This document shows, piece by piece, positions 44,650 to 52,169 of a stretch of DNA of 64,000 nucleotides. The DNA lies in NCBI RefSeq assembly GCF_014206875.1, contig NZ_JACIJO010000002.1:1292006-1356005 (forward strand), given 5' to 3'. Position numbers and translations under genes: made by a program. The notes under the pieces are model-generated. The model was given only the letters and a program-made list of their open reading frames with translations. It did not search any database and was not told the DNA's origin. The DNA is from Algoriphagus iocasae. GTDB taxonomy: Bacteria > Bacteroidota > Bacteroidia > Cytophagales > Cyclobacteriaceae. Each line of letters opens with the position of its first letter. Position 1 is the first letter of the stretch.

Positions 44650-44679
44650 AAAAGCTCCAATTAGGAGCTTTTAGTTTTG
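44650..44679 (-). terminator. Terminator of the gltX transcript
   Basis: AAAAGCTCC (44650-44658) and GGAGCTTTT (44664-44672) form a stem with a 5-base loop. On the minus strand a T-run follows, so it ends the transcript of gltX and the 67-residue gene. Confidence 0.85.
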
Positions 44680-44700
44680 TTAAATAATATTTAGAGAAGC

Positions 44701-44904
44701 TTATTCTTTATCACTTCCTTCAGAATCCAGATCATCTCTGTCTTTCAGCTTTTTATCCTCGACGTTTTTATTCAAAAACTCATTTATCTTATCGATGGAA
44801 AAACTAGAATTGATTTCTCCAAATGAATTGATATCCATTTTGAAGCCTTTCAAGTCTTCATGAACTTTTGGATCTGCGTCTTTTTTATTTTTCTTTTTAG
44901 CCAT
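44701..44904 (-). CDS. Small charged protein of unknown function next to gltX
   Basis: A 67-residue, highly charged cytoplasmic protein: basic start MAKKKNKKDADPK, a middle KGFKMDINSFGEINSSFSI that may form a short ordered segment, and an acidic/basic tail. There is no signal or membrane part. It begins 11 bases after gltX and ends before a terminator, so it is cotranscribed with gltX. Short genes of this kind follow gltX in other Cytophagales in my recollection; no function is known. Confidence 0.7.
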   Translation of the reverse strand: MAKKKNKKDADPKVHEDLKGFKMDINSFGEINSSFSIDKINEFLNKNVEDKKLKDRDDLDSEGSDKE

Positions 44905-44915
44905 GGCTTGTTTGT

Positions 44916-46454
44916 TTAGGCAATTACCGGAAGTGTATCTAACGCAAACTGGATGCGCTTGGACACTTCTTGAGTTCCTAAAATAGCAAAAACTTCCATC
45001 AAATCCGGCCCTGCACCTGATCCAGTTACCGCAAGACGAACAGCCTGCATCACTTTGCCAAGTTTAATTTCTTCGGCTTCAGCAGAAGCTCCAAGCATAG
45101 CCTTAGCAGTTTCTGCATCGAAAGTTCCAGTAAAACCGGCAATCGTTTTAGAGTAGTGTGTCAACACCTTCACGGCATCGGCATTCCATTTTTTGGCAGC
45201 AACGTCCATATCAAAGCCAGTCAAAGGCACAAAAAGGAATTTACTTTCTTTCCAAAGGTCTGCAGGGAAAGTCACTCTTCCCTTTACCAACGCAGCAGCT
45301 TTTTCTGCAACCTCCTGATTTAATTCAACTCCATCTTTTCCGGCGTCCTCTTTGATATAAGATGCAAGTTCCTGATCAGATTTGTTTCTCAGGTATTGTT
45401 CGTTATACCATTTAGCCTTGTCTATGTCAAATTTGGTCCCGGATTTACCGATTCGCTCCATAGAGAACGCTTCCACCAATTCTTCCAAAGAGAAGATCTC
45501 ACGCTCATCGCCAGGATTCCACCCCAGAAATGCCAAGAAATTTAAAAATGCATCATCTAAATAGCCTTGTTCTCTGAATCCAGCAGCAGTTTCGCCAGTT
45601 TCTTGGTTCTCCCAGTTGATAGGGAAAACAGGGAATCCCAATTTATCTCCATCACGCTTAGAAAGTTTTCCGTTGCCATTTGGTTTAAGCAAAAGTGGCA
45701 AATGAGCGAACTGAGGCATGGTATCCTCCCAACCAAAAAACTTGTATAGCAACACATGCAAAGGTGCAGATGGCAACCATTCTTCTCCTCTGATCACATG
45801 AGTGATCCCCATTAAATGGTCGTCGACGATGTTTGCCAGATGGTAAGTTGGCATTCCATCAGACTTCATCAAAACTTTATCATCCAATGAACTTGTATGA
45901 ACCATCACCCAACCACGGATCATGTCGTTTAGTCTGACTTCCTCTTTTCTTGGCATTTTAGCGCGGATCACATATGGCTCCCCAGAAGCCAGTCTTTCCT
46001 TCACTTCCTCTTCAGAAAGTGTCAGGGAGTTTTTCATCTGAGTTCGAGAAATGCTGTTATACTGAGGCTGAACTACCCGTGCCGCTGTCAATCGCTCACG
46101 CATAGCTTCCAGCTCCTCGGCAGTGTCAAATGCATAATAAGCATGTCCTTTTTCCACTAAGTCCAAAGCATACTGCATATAGCTCGGCTTGCGTTCAGAT
46201 TGACGGTAAGGCCCACAATCTCCAGGATTCCAAGGGCTTTCGTCAGGAGAAATGCCTAACCATTCCAGAGATTCTTTGATATATTCCTCGGCACCTGGTA
46301 CAAACCTAGTTTGGTCGGTATCCTCAATTCTCAAAAGGAATTTACCGCCCATTTTTTTTGCAAAAAGGTAATTGTATAGTGCTGTACGAACACCCCCGAT
46401 ATGCAATGGCCCTGTAGGTGATGGGGCAAATCTTACTCGAACTTCTTTACTCAT
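44916..46454 (-). CDS. gltX: Glutamate-tRNA ligase
   Basis: A 512-residue class-I aminoacyl-tRNA synthetase that charges tRNA-Glu (or tRNA-Gln if non-discriminating) in the cytoplasm. The HIGH motif appears as PSPTGPLHIGG (residues 11-21) and the KMSKS motif as GNGKLSKRDGDKLG near residue 262. The middle has TDQTRFVPGAEEYIKESLEW and GITHVIRGEEWLPSAPLHVL. The C-terminal anticodon-binding part is complete. A -7 promoter element and a leader hairpin lie upstream. The terminator after the small downstream gene closes the unit. Confidence 0.96.
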   Translation of the reverse strand: MSKEVRVRFAPSPTGPLHIGGVRTALYNYLFAKKMGGKFLLRIEDTDQTRFVPGAEEYIKESLEWLGISPDESPWNPGDCGPYRQSERKPSYMQYALDLVEKGHAYYAFDTAEELEAMRERLTAARVVQPQYNSISRTQMKNSLTLSEEEVKERLASGEPYVIRAKMPRKEEVRLNDMIRGWVMVHTSSLDDKVLMKSDGMPTYHLANIVDDHLMGITHVIRGEEWLPSAPLHVLLYKFFGWEDTMPQFAHLPLLLKPNGNGKLSKRDGDKLGFPVFPINWENQETGETAAGFREQGYLDDAFLNFLAFLGWNPGDEREIFSLEELVEAFSMERIGKSGTKFDIDKAKWYNEQYLRNKSDQELASYIKEDAGKDGVELNQEVAEKAAALVKGRVTFPADLWKESKFLFVPLTGFDMDVAAKKWNADAVKVLTHYSKTIAGFTGTFDAETAKAMLGASAEAEEIKLGKVMQAVRLAVTGSGAGPDLMEVFAILGTQEVSKRIQFALDTLPVIA

Positions 46455-46473
46455 GCTTGGCTGTTATTTCTTG

Positions 46474-46492
46474 TTGAGGCGAAAAACCTCAA
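46474..46492 (-). promoter_or_regulatory. Hairpin in the gltX leader
   Basis: TTGAGG (46474-46479) and CCTCAA (46487-46492) pair around a 7-base loop, about 20 bases before the gltX ATG. It could affect ribosome access. It resembles half of the AACCTTCGAGGTT-arm palindrome but is too short to assign to that family. Confidence 0.4.
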
Positions 46493-46512
46493 GGATTTTA
46501 TAAAATCAGCTG

Positions 46513-46520
46513 CAAAGATA
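46513..46520 (-). promoter_or_regulatory. Candidate -7 promoter element of gltX
   Basis: On the minus strand this reads TATCTTTG, a match to TAnnTTTG, 59 bases before the gltX start. The -33 element is not clear. Confidence 0.5.
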
Positions 46521-46577
46521 GGAATTTGTCAAGGAAGGGAAATTCCAGCTTGGGATTATTCTGATAATTAAAACAGA

Positions 46578-46868
46578 CTATTCTTTTTGAATGACTTTTT
46601 TCAAATAACCCAAAACGAAAAAAGTGATTAAAGCACCAACACCTGGGAGTGATAAGATGAGCATTTTTAGAAATTTTTCATTTTCCTCAGGAGTGAAATG
46701 GAAAAAGGAAAATTCCACCGATACTTTCCAGTCGGTCATCAGATTCAAGTAGGAAAGATAGATAAGATAAATAGATAGGCAGATCAGAAGTGCTGCCAAT
46801 ACTTGGAAAATAACGATGAAGGTCGTTGCCAGATTTTTGGCAGGATCAATGGCGTTAAATGAGTTCAT
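46578..46868 (-). CDS. Small two-TM membrane protein of unknown function
   Basis: A 96-residue protein with two hydrophobic segments (about 14-40, TFIVIFQVLAALLICLSIYL, and about 70-90, LILSLPGVGALITFFVLGYL) and a basic C-terminus (KKVIQKE). The loop between them is acidic and aromatic (WKVSVEFSFFHFTPEENEKF). I recognise no family. It lies alone between gltX and the ThuA gene on the same strand, 109 bases from the gltX promoter side. It is probably real because of its normal start and membrane-like composition. Confidence 0.65.
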   Translation of the reverse strand: MNSFNAIDPAKNLATTFIVIFQVLAALLICLSIYLIYLSYLNLMTDWKVSVEFSFFHFTPEENEKFLKMLILSLPGVGALITFFVLGYLKKVIQKE

Positions 46869-46937
46869 TTCAGAAAAAGTTTAAATAAAACTAGCAGATA
46901 TCCTTCAGTAAATCAATGGTTTAAATCTTAAAATGCG

Positions 46938-47753
46938 TTAATGAGATTTTTTGTCCAAAAGCCAAAGTAGCGAATTGATAACGAGTTGGTCCTGTGTTTT
47001 ATTTCCAAAAGTATTGGAAAGAGTTTTATTCGTTCCTCCATCGTAGTCCATGTCATTATGACCCATATTGAAATAAACCATGCTATAGTTTTTATTGCTC
47101 CAAACCACTGGGTAATAGCCTTCATGCCAGATCTCATGTGGTTTTGGTCCTGTTCCAAGAGGAAAACTAACCGGATCAATTGACGCTAAAATCTCTATGT
47201 CTGGATTTTCTCTCAAGTCATGCTCCCATTTATACCATTCGTTTGGGGAAGCCTGAAAGGTATTTGGGATTCCATTGAAAATTGGGTGATTAGGATTTTC
47301 TACTCTTAAAGTAGCGGAAGTTGGTCTCCAAGTATTGCTTGCGTATTGGCCAGAGCCGAGAAATTCCTCATGGTACCAATCCCAGTTTTGAGGGAAATCA
47401 GATGGAGTTAAAGCGAAAGCCGAGAAATGGAATCCCATCCAGGCACCACCATTTTTCATATAGCTTTCGAAAGCCAAGCGCTGATCTTCATCTTCAGGTC
47501 TTGTATCTAAGAAGATAACGAGTCCAATGTTTTTCAATTCCTCCTGATTCAAGCGTTCCCAATCTTGGGTAGCTTCAAAGTCAAACCCATTTATTTCTGC
47601 TTGTTTCTCAAACCAAGGTAGAGCCTCGTTTACAAAAGAAATATGTGCCAGATCGTTTTTGGCAGTGTAGAAAGCTAGAATTTTAGGTTGCTGCTGGGCT
47701 ATAGAAACCAGCGAGGTAAGTGATAGAATTATTAAAAAGATGTAAAACTTCAT
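46938..47753 (-). CDS. ThuA-domain secreted protein
   Basis: The ATG at 47753 starts a signal peptide (MKFYIFLIILSLTSLVSIAQ), so the 271-residue form is preferred to the longer frame. The mature protein is a ThuA domain with a class-I glutamine amidotransferase-like fold: PKILAFYTAKNDLAHISFVN, NIGLVIFLDTRPEDEDQRLA, GGAWMGFHFSAF and NYSMVYFNMGHNDMDYDGG. ThuA proteins are tied to trehalose or other carbohydrate metabolism in some bacteria; here there is no clear partner. It is divergent from the propeller lipoprotein gene at 47845. Confidence 0.87.
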   Translation of the reverse strand: MKFYIFLIILSLTSLVSIAQQQPKILAFYTAKNDLAHISFVNEALPWFEKQAEINGFDFEATQDWERLNQEELKNIGLVIFLDTRPEDEDQRLAFESYMKNGGAWMGFHFSAFALTPSDFPQNWDWYHEEFLGSGQYASNTWRPTSATLRVENPNHPIFNGIPNTFQASPNEWYKWEHDLRENPDIEILASIDPVSFPLGTGPKPHEIWHEGYYPVVWSNKNYSMVYFNMGHNDMDYDGGTNKTLSNTFGNKTQDQLVINSLLWLLDKKSH

Positions 47754-47844
47754 AGTTAGAGACGAATAATTCTGCAGGGAATCGAATTTAATGGAATTCA
47801 ACAAAAGTATTTTTTAGTTAATTTTTTTTTTATAGATTTAGTTT

Positions 47845-49050
47845 ATGAACATAAATGCTCCATTTATTTTTTTGCTTCTATTATCCTTGATCATTTCATG
47901 TGATTCTCCTAATGATGGAATTGGAATAGGGAAAGGAGATCCTGCCATGGGCGAGGCAGAAAAACTTCAAGTTGTTTCTATTGATATGGACGTGTCAAGA
48001 AAGGCGAAATTGTCAGAATATTTCTCTGAAATAAACTATACACTTTTGGATTATTCCGATGATGAACCTATTGTAAATGCTTACAATATGGATTTCGCCC
48101 AAGATAAAATCTATGTGGAAAGTCGGGAAACTGCAAAGGTTTTTGTTTTTGACAAAAACGGTAAAGTTTTAAACATACTAGGCAAAAATGGGGATGGGCC
48201 AGGTGAATTTCGATTAATAGATGATATTTCTGTGTCTGGAGATACTGTTAGGGTGAGAGTAGGACATGCTAATAAATATGTATTATTAAATCACCAAGGA
48301 GATTTATTGGGGGAAGAAAAACTTGATTATAGAGGGGTGTTGTATGAAGACCCTAAATTTAGTCTATACCATATACAGGATGGCGTAAGTGAGGAACGCT
48401 GGACTTATTTAAGAAAAGACAAGATAAAAAATAATGCAGTAGGGTATTTGCCAATCAGAAAAGGATTTGAAAGATTCTATGCTTTCGGAGAGTTGAATGG
48501 GTTTATAATAGACCCTATTAATGGAGAGATTTTTTTTGCCGAGCATTATGATTACCTGGTTCAGAATTTTGACAAAGAAGGGTTTTTGAAAAAAACGATC
48601 CGGTTTGATTTTGGGAAAAATAATTGGGATTTGAAGAGCCGTTTGGAATTAGCAAGAAGTGGGCAGGAAAGGCAGGATTATTTATCTGAGAATCAAGTGG
48701 TGCAATCGATTGGAGATTTTTTTCCTTTCCAAGATGTATTTTTTATGTCATTTAGAATGAAAATGAAAAACTACTGGGTTTTCATGGATAAGAGTTTTGA
48801 AAATCTGAATGTGATCAATGACTGGGAGAATGATTTGGATCTGATGAAATTAGATTATTGGACATGGACAAAAACGGAGGATGAAATCATCTACCAGAAA
48901 AGTTCCAGGGGCTTTTTCAATGATTATAAAGCTGCCTTCAATGGGAAATCGGTTGTTATGAGACCAGGAGACGTGCATCATTTTTTTGAGGAAAACAGGG
49001 AAAAGCTCCAGGAAGAAAAAATTGTGTTGATCTCATTGAAGCTGAAATAG
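47845..49050 (+). CDS. 6-bladed beta-propeller lipoprotein
   Basis: A 401-residue protein with lipobox LIISC (Cys19). The rest resembles the Bacteroidota 6-bladed propeller family: VFVFDKNGKVLNILGKNGDGP, GEFRLIDDISVSGDTVRV, YVLLNHQGDLLGEEKLDYRG and FAEHYDYLVQNFDKEGFLKK. It would be exposed in the periplasm or at the surface. Family members often accompany polysaccharide or peptide uptake loci, but this copy stands alone between ThuA (divergent) and the ribosomal operon (convergent). The function is unknown. Confidence 0.83.
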   Translation: MNINAPFIFLLLLSLIISCDSPNDGIGIGKGDPAMGEAEKLQVVSIDMDVSRKAKLSEYFSEINYTLLDYSDDEPIVNAYNMDFAQDKIYVESRETAKVFVFDKNGKVLNILGKNGDGPGEFRLIDDISVSGDTVRVRVGHANKYVLLNHQGDLLGEEKLDYRGVLYEDPKFSLYHIQDGVSEERWTYLRKDKIKNNAVGYLPIRKGFERFYAFGELNGFIIDPINGEIFFAEHYDYLVQNFDKEGFLKKTIRFDFGKNNWDLKSRLELARSGQERQDYLSENQVVQSIGDFFPFQDVFFMSFRMKMKNYWVFMDKSFENLNVINDWENDLDLMKLDYWTWTKTEDEIIYQKSSRGFFNDYKAAFNGKSVVMRPGDVHHFFEENREKLQEEKIVLISLKLK

Positions 49051-49100
49051 AAAAGGCTGGAATCTCAATTGGGAGGATTCATTTATCAAGAAAACAACAA

Positions 49101-49130
49101 AAAAAGGAACCCATTGCTAGGTTCCTTTTT
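49101..49130. terminator. Bidirectional terminator between the propeller gene and rplS
   Basis: GGAACC (49106-49111) pairs with GGTTCC (49120-49125), with five A before and five T after. It suits both converging transcripts. Confidence 0.9.
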
Positions 49131-49149
49131 ATTGAAAGAGCAATTGCTC

Positions 49150-49515
49150 TTAGTGCTTCACTCTGATTTTCTCCTTGATACGTGCAGCTTTACCCTGACG
49201 TCCTCTCAAGTAGAATAGACGAGCTCTTCTCACTCTACCTTGTCTCAATAGATCGATTTGCTCGATCGCAGGAGAGATGATAGGGAAAATACGCTCTACA
49301 CCGATACCGTTAGAGATTTTTCTTACTGTGAAAGTCTCACCATTGGTATTAGGGTTTTTACGTTGGATCACAGTTCCTTGGAACTGCTGGATACGCTCTT
49401 TGTTACCTTCTTTGATACGTACGTGTACGTTGATGGTATCACCAGCTTTGAAAGTAGGGAACTTAGCTCTAACCTCGCTGTATTCTGCCTCTACTATTTT
49501 AATTAGTTCGCTCAT
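49150..49515 (-). CDS. rplS: 50S ribosomal protein L19
   Basis: A 121-residue L19, including [58 protein letters not shown] and [20 protein letters not shown], then [16 protein letters not shown]. It lies at the 30S-50S interface. It is the last gene of the rpsP-rimM-trmD-rplS unit and is followed by a strong terminator. The 84 bases between trmD and rplS contain no gene. Confidence 0.97.
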   Translation of the reverse strand: MSELIKIVEAEYSEVRAKFPTFKAGDTINVHVRIKEGNKERIQQFQGTVIQRKNPNTNGETFTVRKISNGIGVERIFPIISPAIEQIDLLRQGRVRRARLFYLRGRQGKAARIKEKIRVKH

Positions 49516-49599
49516 AGCTTTATCTTTTTATGCTTTCGCTTTTTGCCATCTCTGTGGCTTATTTAATTACTTCTCGTTCGATGCTGTATCGAAGAAACC

Positions 49600-50283
49600 C
49601 TATTCCTGTCCGTCTAGCAGATCAGGCCTTCTTTGTTGGGTCCTACGAACCGACGCTTCAAATCTCCATTCATTTATCTTGGCTTCATGCCCAGAAAGCA
49701 AAACATCCGGAACTTTCATTCCATCATATTCTGCAGGCCGAGTATATACTGGTGGTGCCAGTAAGCCATCTTGGAAAGAATCTGTCAAGGCCGAAGTTTC
49801 GTCATTCAATACCCCCGGGATCAGGCGAATCACTGCATCAGCGACTACCGCTGCTGCTAATTCTCCTCCGGAAAGTACGAAATCTCCAATGCTGATTTCT
49901 TTGGTGATGAATCGCTCCCTCACCCGCTCATCTACACCTTTATAATGACCACAAAGGATCAAAAGGTTTTTTTTGAGCGAAAGCGCATTGGCCATGGGTT
50001 GGTCAAAAGTCTCTCCATCAGGCGTCATATAGATTATTTCATCATAAGTCCGCTCCTGCTGTAAAGATTCAATGCATCGAGCGATAGGCTCGATCATCAT
50101 GACCATTCCGGCTCCCCCACCAAAAGCGTAATCATCTACTTGCTTTTGTTTGCCCGTTGAATAATCTCTCAAGTTGATCACCCGGATGCTGGCCAATCCT
50201 TTTTCTTCCGCTCTTTTCAGAATGGAATGTGCAAAGGGGCTGTCCAACAATCCCGGAACCACCGTGATAATATCAATGTGCAT
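49600..50283 (-). CDS. trmD: tRNA (guanine37-N1)-methyltransferase
   Basis: A 227-residue SPOUT methyltransferase that makes m1G37 in tRNAs with G36G37, using S-adenosylmethionine and preventing frameshifts. Motifs are [56 protein letters not shown] (trefoil knot and SAM site), [20 protein letters not shown] and [19 protein letters not shown]. It is three bases after rimM in the classical order. Confidence 0.97.
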   Translation of the reverse strand: MHIDIITVVPGLLDSPFAHSILKRAEEKGLASIRVINLRDYSTGKQKQVDDYAFGGGAGMVMMIEPIARCIESLQQERTYDEIIYMTPDGETFDQPMANALSLKKNLLILCGHYKGVDERVRERFITKEISIGDFVLSGGELAAAVVADAVIRLIPGVLNDETSALTDSFQDGLLAPPVYTRPAEYDGMKVPDVLLSGHEAKINEWRFEASVRRTQQRRPDLLDGQE

Positions 50284-50286
50284 GGG

Positions 50287-50817
50287 TCAGTCTTCCAGAT
50301 AAATTTCAAGTAAACCTTCGGGTAATTGGCAGAAAACTTTTTTTGCTGCCTTGTCCACCTTTTGGATAATTCCGTCTTGAATCGGTATCAAAACTTCTTT
50401 GCCCTGGTGTGTCACCCCGAGGAGATCCTGTGTTTCCAGATCATAAACAATCTGGACAGTTCCGATCAAACCTTTGGCCTCATCAAAGACCTCAAATCCG
50501 ATCAACTCGTGGAAGTAATATTGGTCTTCTTCCAATTCTGGTAGCTCGGTCAGAGGAAGATAAACTTCCGTTCCAACGAGTGACTCTACCTGATCGAGCG
50601 AATCATAATCCTCAAATTTGGCTAAGGCTTTATTTCCAGGTTGGAGTACAAAATGCTCCAGGAAAAACGGCACCAGCCGGGATTTTTGCTCTAGGAATAG
50701 ATGCTCAAGATCTTCATAATCTTCGGGATGATCTACATCCAGCACCACGACCACTTCTCCACGAAGTCCATGAACTTTGGCTACATAGCCTAATTGAAAG
50801 CATTGCTCCTTGTTCAT
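50287..50817 (-). CDS. rimM: 16S rRNA processing/ribosome maturation factor RimM
   Basis: A 176-residue protein with the two RimM parts: the N-terminal barrel (FQLGYVAKVHGLRGEVVVVL, YEDLEHLFLEQKSRLVPF) and the C-terminal PRC barrel (FHELIGFEVFDEAKGLIGTV, LLGVTHQGKEVLIPIQDGII, LPEGLLEIYLED). RimM binds S19 and aids assembly of the 30S head. It starts 15 bases after rpsP and leads directly into trmD. Confidence 0.95.
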   Translation of the reverse strand: MNKEQCFQLGYVAKVHGLRGEVVVVLDVDHPEDYEDLEHLFLEQKSRLVPFFLEHFVLQPGNKALAKFEDYDSLDQVESLVGTEVYLPLTELPELEEDQYYFHELIGFEVFDEAKGLIGTVQIVYDLETQDLLGVTHQGKEVLIPIQDGIIQKVDKAAKKVFCQLPEGLLEIYLED

Positions 50818-50832
50818 GGGGAGATTTGTTTA

Positions 50833-51432
50833 TTAAGCTTTTGCTTCGTCGCCTTCTGCGGAAGCCTCAGGTGCTTCTGATCCTTCAGATGCCTCAGGAG
50901 CTGCTTCTTCAGAAGCTTCTTCAGCTGGAGCAGGTTTGTTTGCAGCTTCAGCAGCAGCTAGAAGAGCTTTTTGCTCATCTTCTCTTGCTTTAATAGCATC
51001 CAATCTAGCTTGGTTTTTAGCAGCTTCAGCATCCAAAGCCTTCTGACGTGCGTCAGCTTTCGCTTTGTTGATACCTTCAGTCTTACCAGCGATTTTTGAG
51101 TCTTTTTCGTTCAACCAAGCTTCGAACTTAGCATCTGCTTGTTCTTGCGTGATTGCACCTTTCAATACACCAATTTGAAGGTGTTTCTTCAGCATGATAC
51201 CTCTGTAAGAAAGCATAGCTTTTACAGTATCTGTAGGCTGAGCTCCATTCAACAACCATTTTAGAGCGCGCTCATTGTTGATGTTAATGGAAGCAGGATT
51301 CGTGTTTGGGTTATAAGACCCGATTTTTTCGATGAAGCGTCCATCACGTGGAGCTCTTGCATCAGCTACAACCACGTCGTAGATAGCCATTTTCTTTCTA
51401 CCTCTTCGTGCTAATCTGATTTTTACTGACAT
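50833..51432 (-). CDS. rpsP: 30S ribosomal protein S16 with long Ala/Glu-rich extension
   Basis: The start at 51432 gives [20 protein letters not shown], the invariant S16 beginning; the open frame upstream to 51573 has no S16 character. The core (1 to about 85) includes [20 protein letters not shown] and [20 protein letters not shown] tail of about 110 residues follows, at first helical and basic, then Ala/Glu/Ser/Pro-rich and acidic, giving 199 residues against the usual 80-90. Extended S16 tails are typical of Bacteroidota. It is the first gene of the operon, with a -7 promoter element 55 bases upstream. Confidence 0.95.
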   Translation of the reverse strand: MSVKIRLARRGRKKMAIYDVVVADARAPRDGRFIEKIGSYNPNTNPASININNERALKWLLNGAQPTDTVKAMLSYRGIMLKKHLQIGVLKGAITQEQADAKFEAWLNEKDSKIAGKTEGINKAKADARQKALDAEAAKNQARLDAIKAREDEQKALLAAAEAANKPAPAEEASEEAAPEASEGSEAPEASAEGDEAKA

Positions 51433-51486
51433 AAATTTGTTGTATTTAGTGAGTGGATGGAACCCGTCCATCCTAATTTTGGAGTG

Positions 51487-51494
51487 CAAAGATA
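51487..51494 (-). promoter_or_regulatory. Candidate -7 promoter element of the rpsP operon
   Basis: On the minus strand this reads TATCTTTG, fitting TAnnTTTG, 55 bases before the rpsP ATG. It is identical to the gltX element at 46513-46520, including the following C. Confidence 0.5.
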
Positions 51495-51578
51495 GTGTAA
51501 ATCCTTGTAAAGCCATAAGTTGGCTAAAGAATATTTGTCTAAAAGAGAGCTTTTCTTTTATCTTGCAAAACAATTTTC

Positions 51579-51623
51579 TATGGCCCTGTACCTGCCTGCC
51601 GGTTGGAAAGGGTTCGTTGGATA
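51579..51623 (+). repeat. 5' fragment of tRNA-Arg plus degraded CTGCCGG palindrome
   Basis: TATGGCCCTGTA (51579-51590) is identical to the 12 bases at the start of the intact tRNA gene (51909-51920). It runs directly into CCTGCCTGCCGGT (51591-51603), the left half of the palindrome also found at 52066-52087. After a few more bases comes GTTCGTTGGATA (51612-51623), which matches the tRNA D-arm region (51921-51932) at 9 of 12 positions. It reads as a decayed tRNA copy split by the palindrome. Confidence 0.65.
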
Positions 51624-51673
51624 TCTACCAATCTGTAGGCCGTGGTTCCAAACAAGGGGATAAATAACCGAAT

Positions 51674-51907
51674 ATGTTCACAGTTTATGCCTTAAAAAGT
51701 GAAAAGGATGGTAGGATTTATGTTGGTTTTACTCAAGATATAAATAGGAGATTAAAAGAGCATGATTCAGGTAAGACAAAGTCAACCAAAGGTTTGGTAC
51801 CTTGGTTTGTTATATTTACCGAAGAAGTAGAAACTAGAGAAGAAGCCAGGGCTAGAGAAATTTATTTGAAATCTGGCGTAGGAAAAGAATATTTGAAATC
51901 TTTATAA
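51674..51907 (+). CDS. Minimal GIY-YIG endonuclease
   Basis: A 77-residue stand-alone GIY-YIG (UvrC N-terminal-like) domain. The GIY/YIG strands appear as VYALKSEKDGRIYVGFT (Tyr5, Tyr16). The catalytic Arg is in NRRLKEH (Arg25 or 26) with His30, and the metal-binding Glu is Glu62 in AREIYLKS. All active-site residues are present, so it should be a functional single-domain nuclease without an extra DNA-binding part. It sits between a 5' fragment of tRNA-Arg and the intact tRNA-Arg gene, five bases before it. Small GIY-YIG genes are multi-copy in many Bacteroidota; their role is unknown. Confidence 0.87.
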   Translation: MFTVYALKSEKDGRIYVGFTQDINRRLKEHDSGKTKSTKGLVPWFVIFTEEVETREEARAREIYLKSGVGKEYLKSL

Positions 51908-51911
51908 ATAT

Positions 51912-51983
51912 GGCCCTGTAGTTCAACGGATAGAACAAGCGTTTCCTAAACGCTAGATCTAGGTTCGATTCCTAGCAGGGCTA
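51912..51983 (+). tRNA. tRNA-Arg (anticodon CCT)
   Basis: A complete 72-base cloverleaf. The acceptor GGCCCTG pairs with CAGGGCT (one G-T), D stem GTTC/GAAC, anticodon stem AGCGT/ACGCT with loop TTCCTAA, T stem CTAGG/CCTAG with loop TTCGATT. The anticodon CCT reads AGG. The CCA end is not encoded. It starts five bases after the GIY-YIG stop. A partial copy of its 3' part begins exactly 100 bases downstream. Confidence 0.93.
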
Positions 51984-52018
51984 CAATCAAATGGAAAAGT
52001 TCAGTCTAATCAACTGTT

Positions 52019-52104
52019 ATGTTACAAATCCATAACATGCGTTTCCTAAACGCTAGATCTAGGTTCCCTGCCTGCCGGTAGGCTGGGATTCCTAGCAGGG
52101 CTAC
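52019..52104 (+). repeat. 3' tRNA-Arg fragment split by a CTGCCGG palindrome
   Basis: Bases 52039-52065 are identical to tRNA positions 51939-51965 (27 bases), and 52088-52104 are identical to 51968-51984 (17 bases). Between them a 22-base near-perfect palindrome (52066-52087, core GCCT-G-CCGG-T-AGGC) replaces the two T-loop bases CG. The left edge is bordered by an inverted repeat ATGTTA/TAACAT (52019-52024, 52033-52038). No functional tRNA can form from it. Confidence 0.9.
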
Positions 52105-52169
52105 TTTTGATTTTTTATGGTTTCATTCTGAAAATACCTTAAATTAATTCCAGTTTGAACCCAAAATAA

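Noticed and set aside
49277..49945. 222-codon plus-strand frame across rplS and trmD
   Set aside because: Antisense to two strongly conserved genes, and the product is not protein-like.
51433..51573. 47-residue N-terminal extension of S16
   Set aside because: S16 begins with MSVKIRLxRxG in this group. The extension covers the -7 promoter element and has no S16 similarity.
52039..52104. Second tRNA-Arg gene
   Set aside because: The acceptor 5' half and D-arm are missing and the T-loop is broken by a 22-base palindrome, so no cloverleaf can form.
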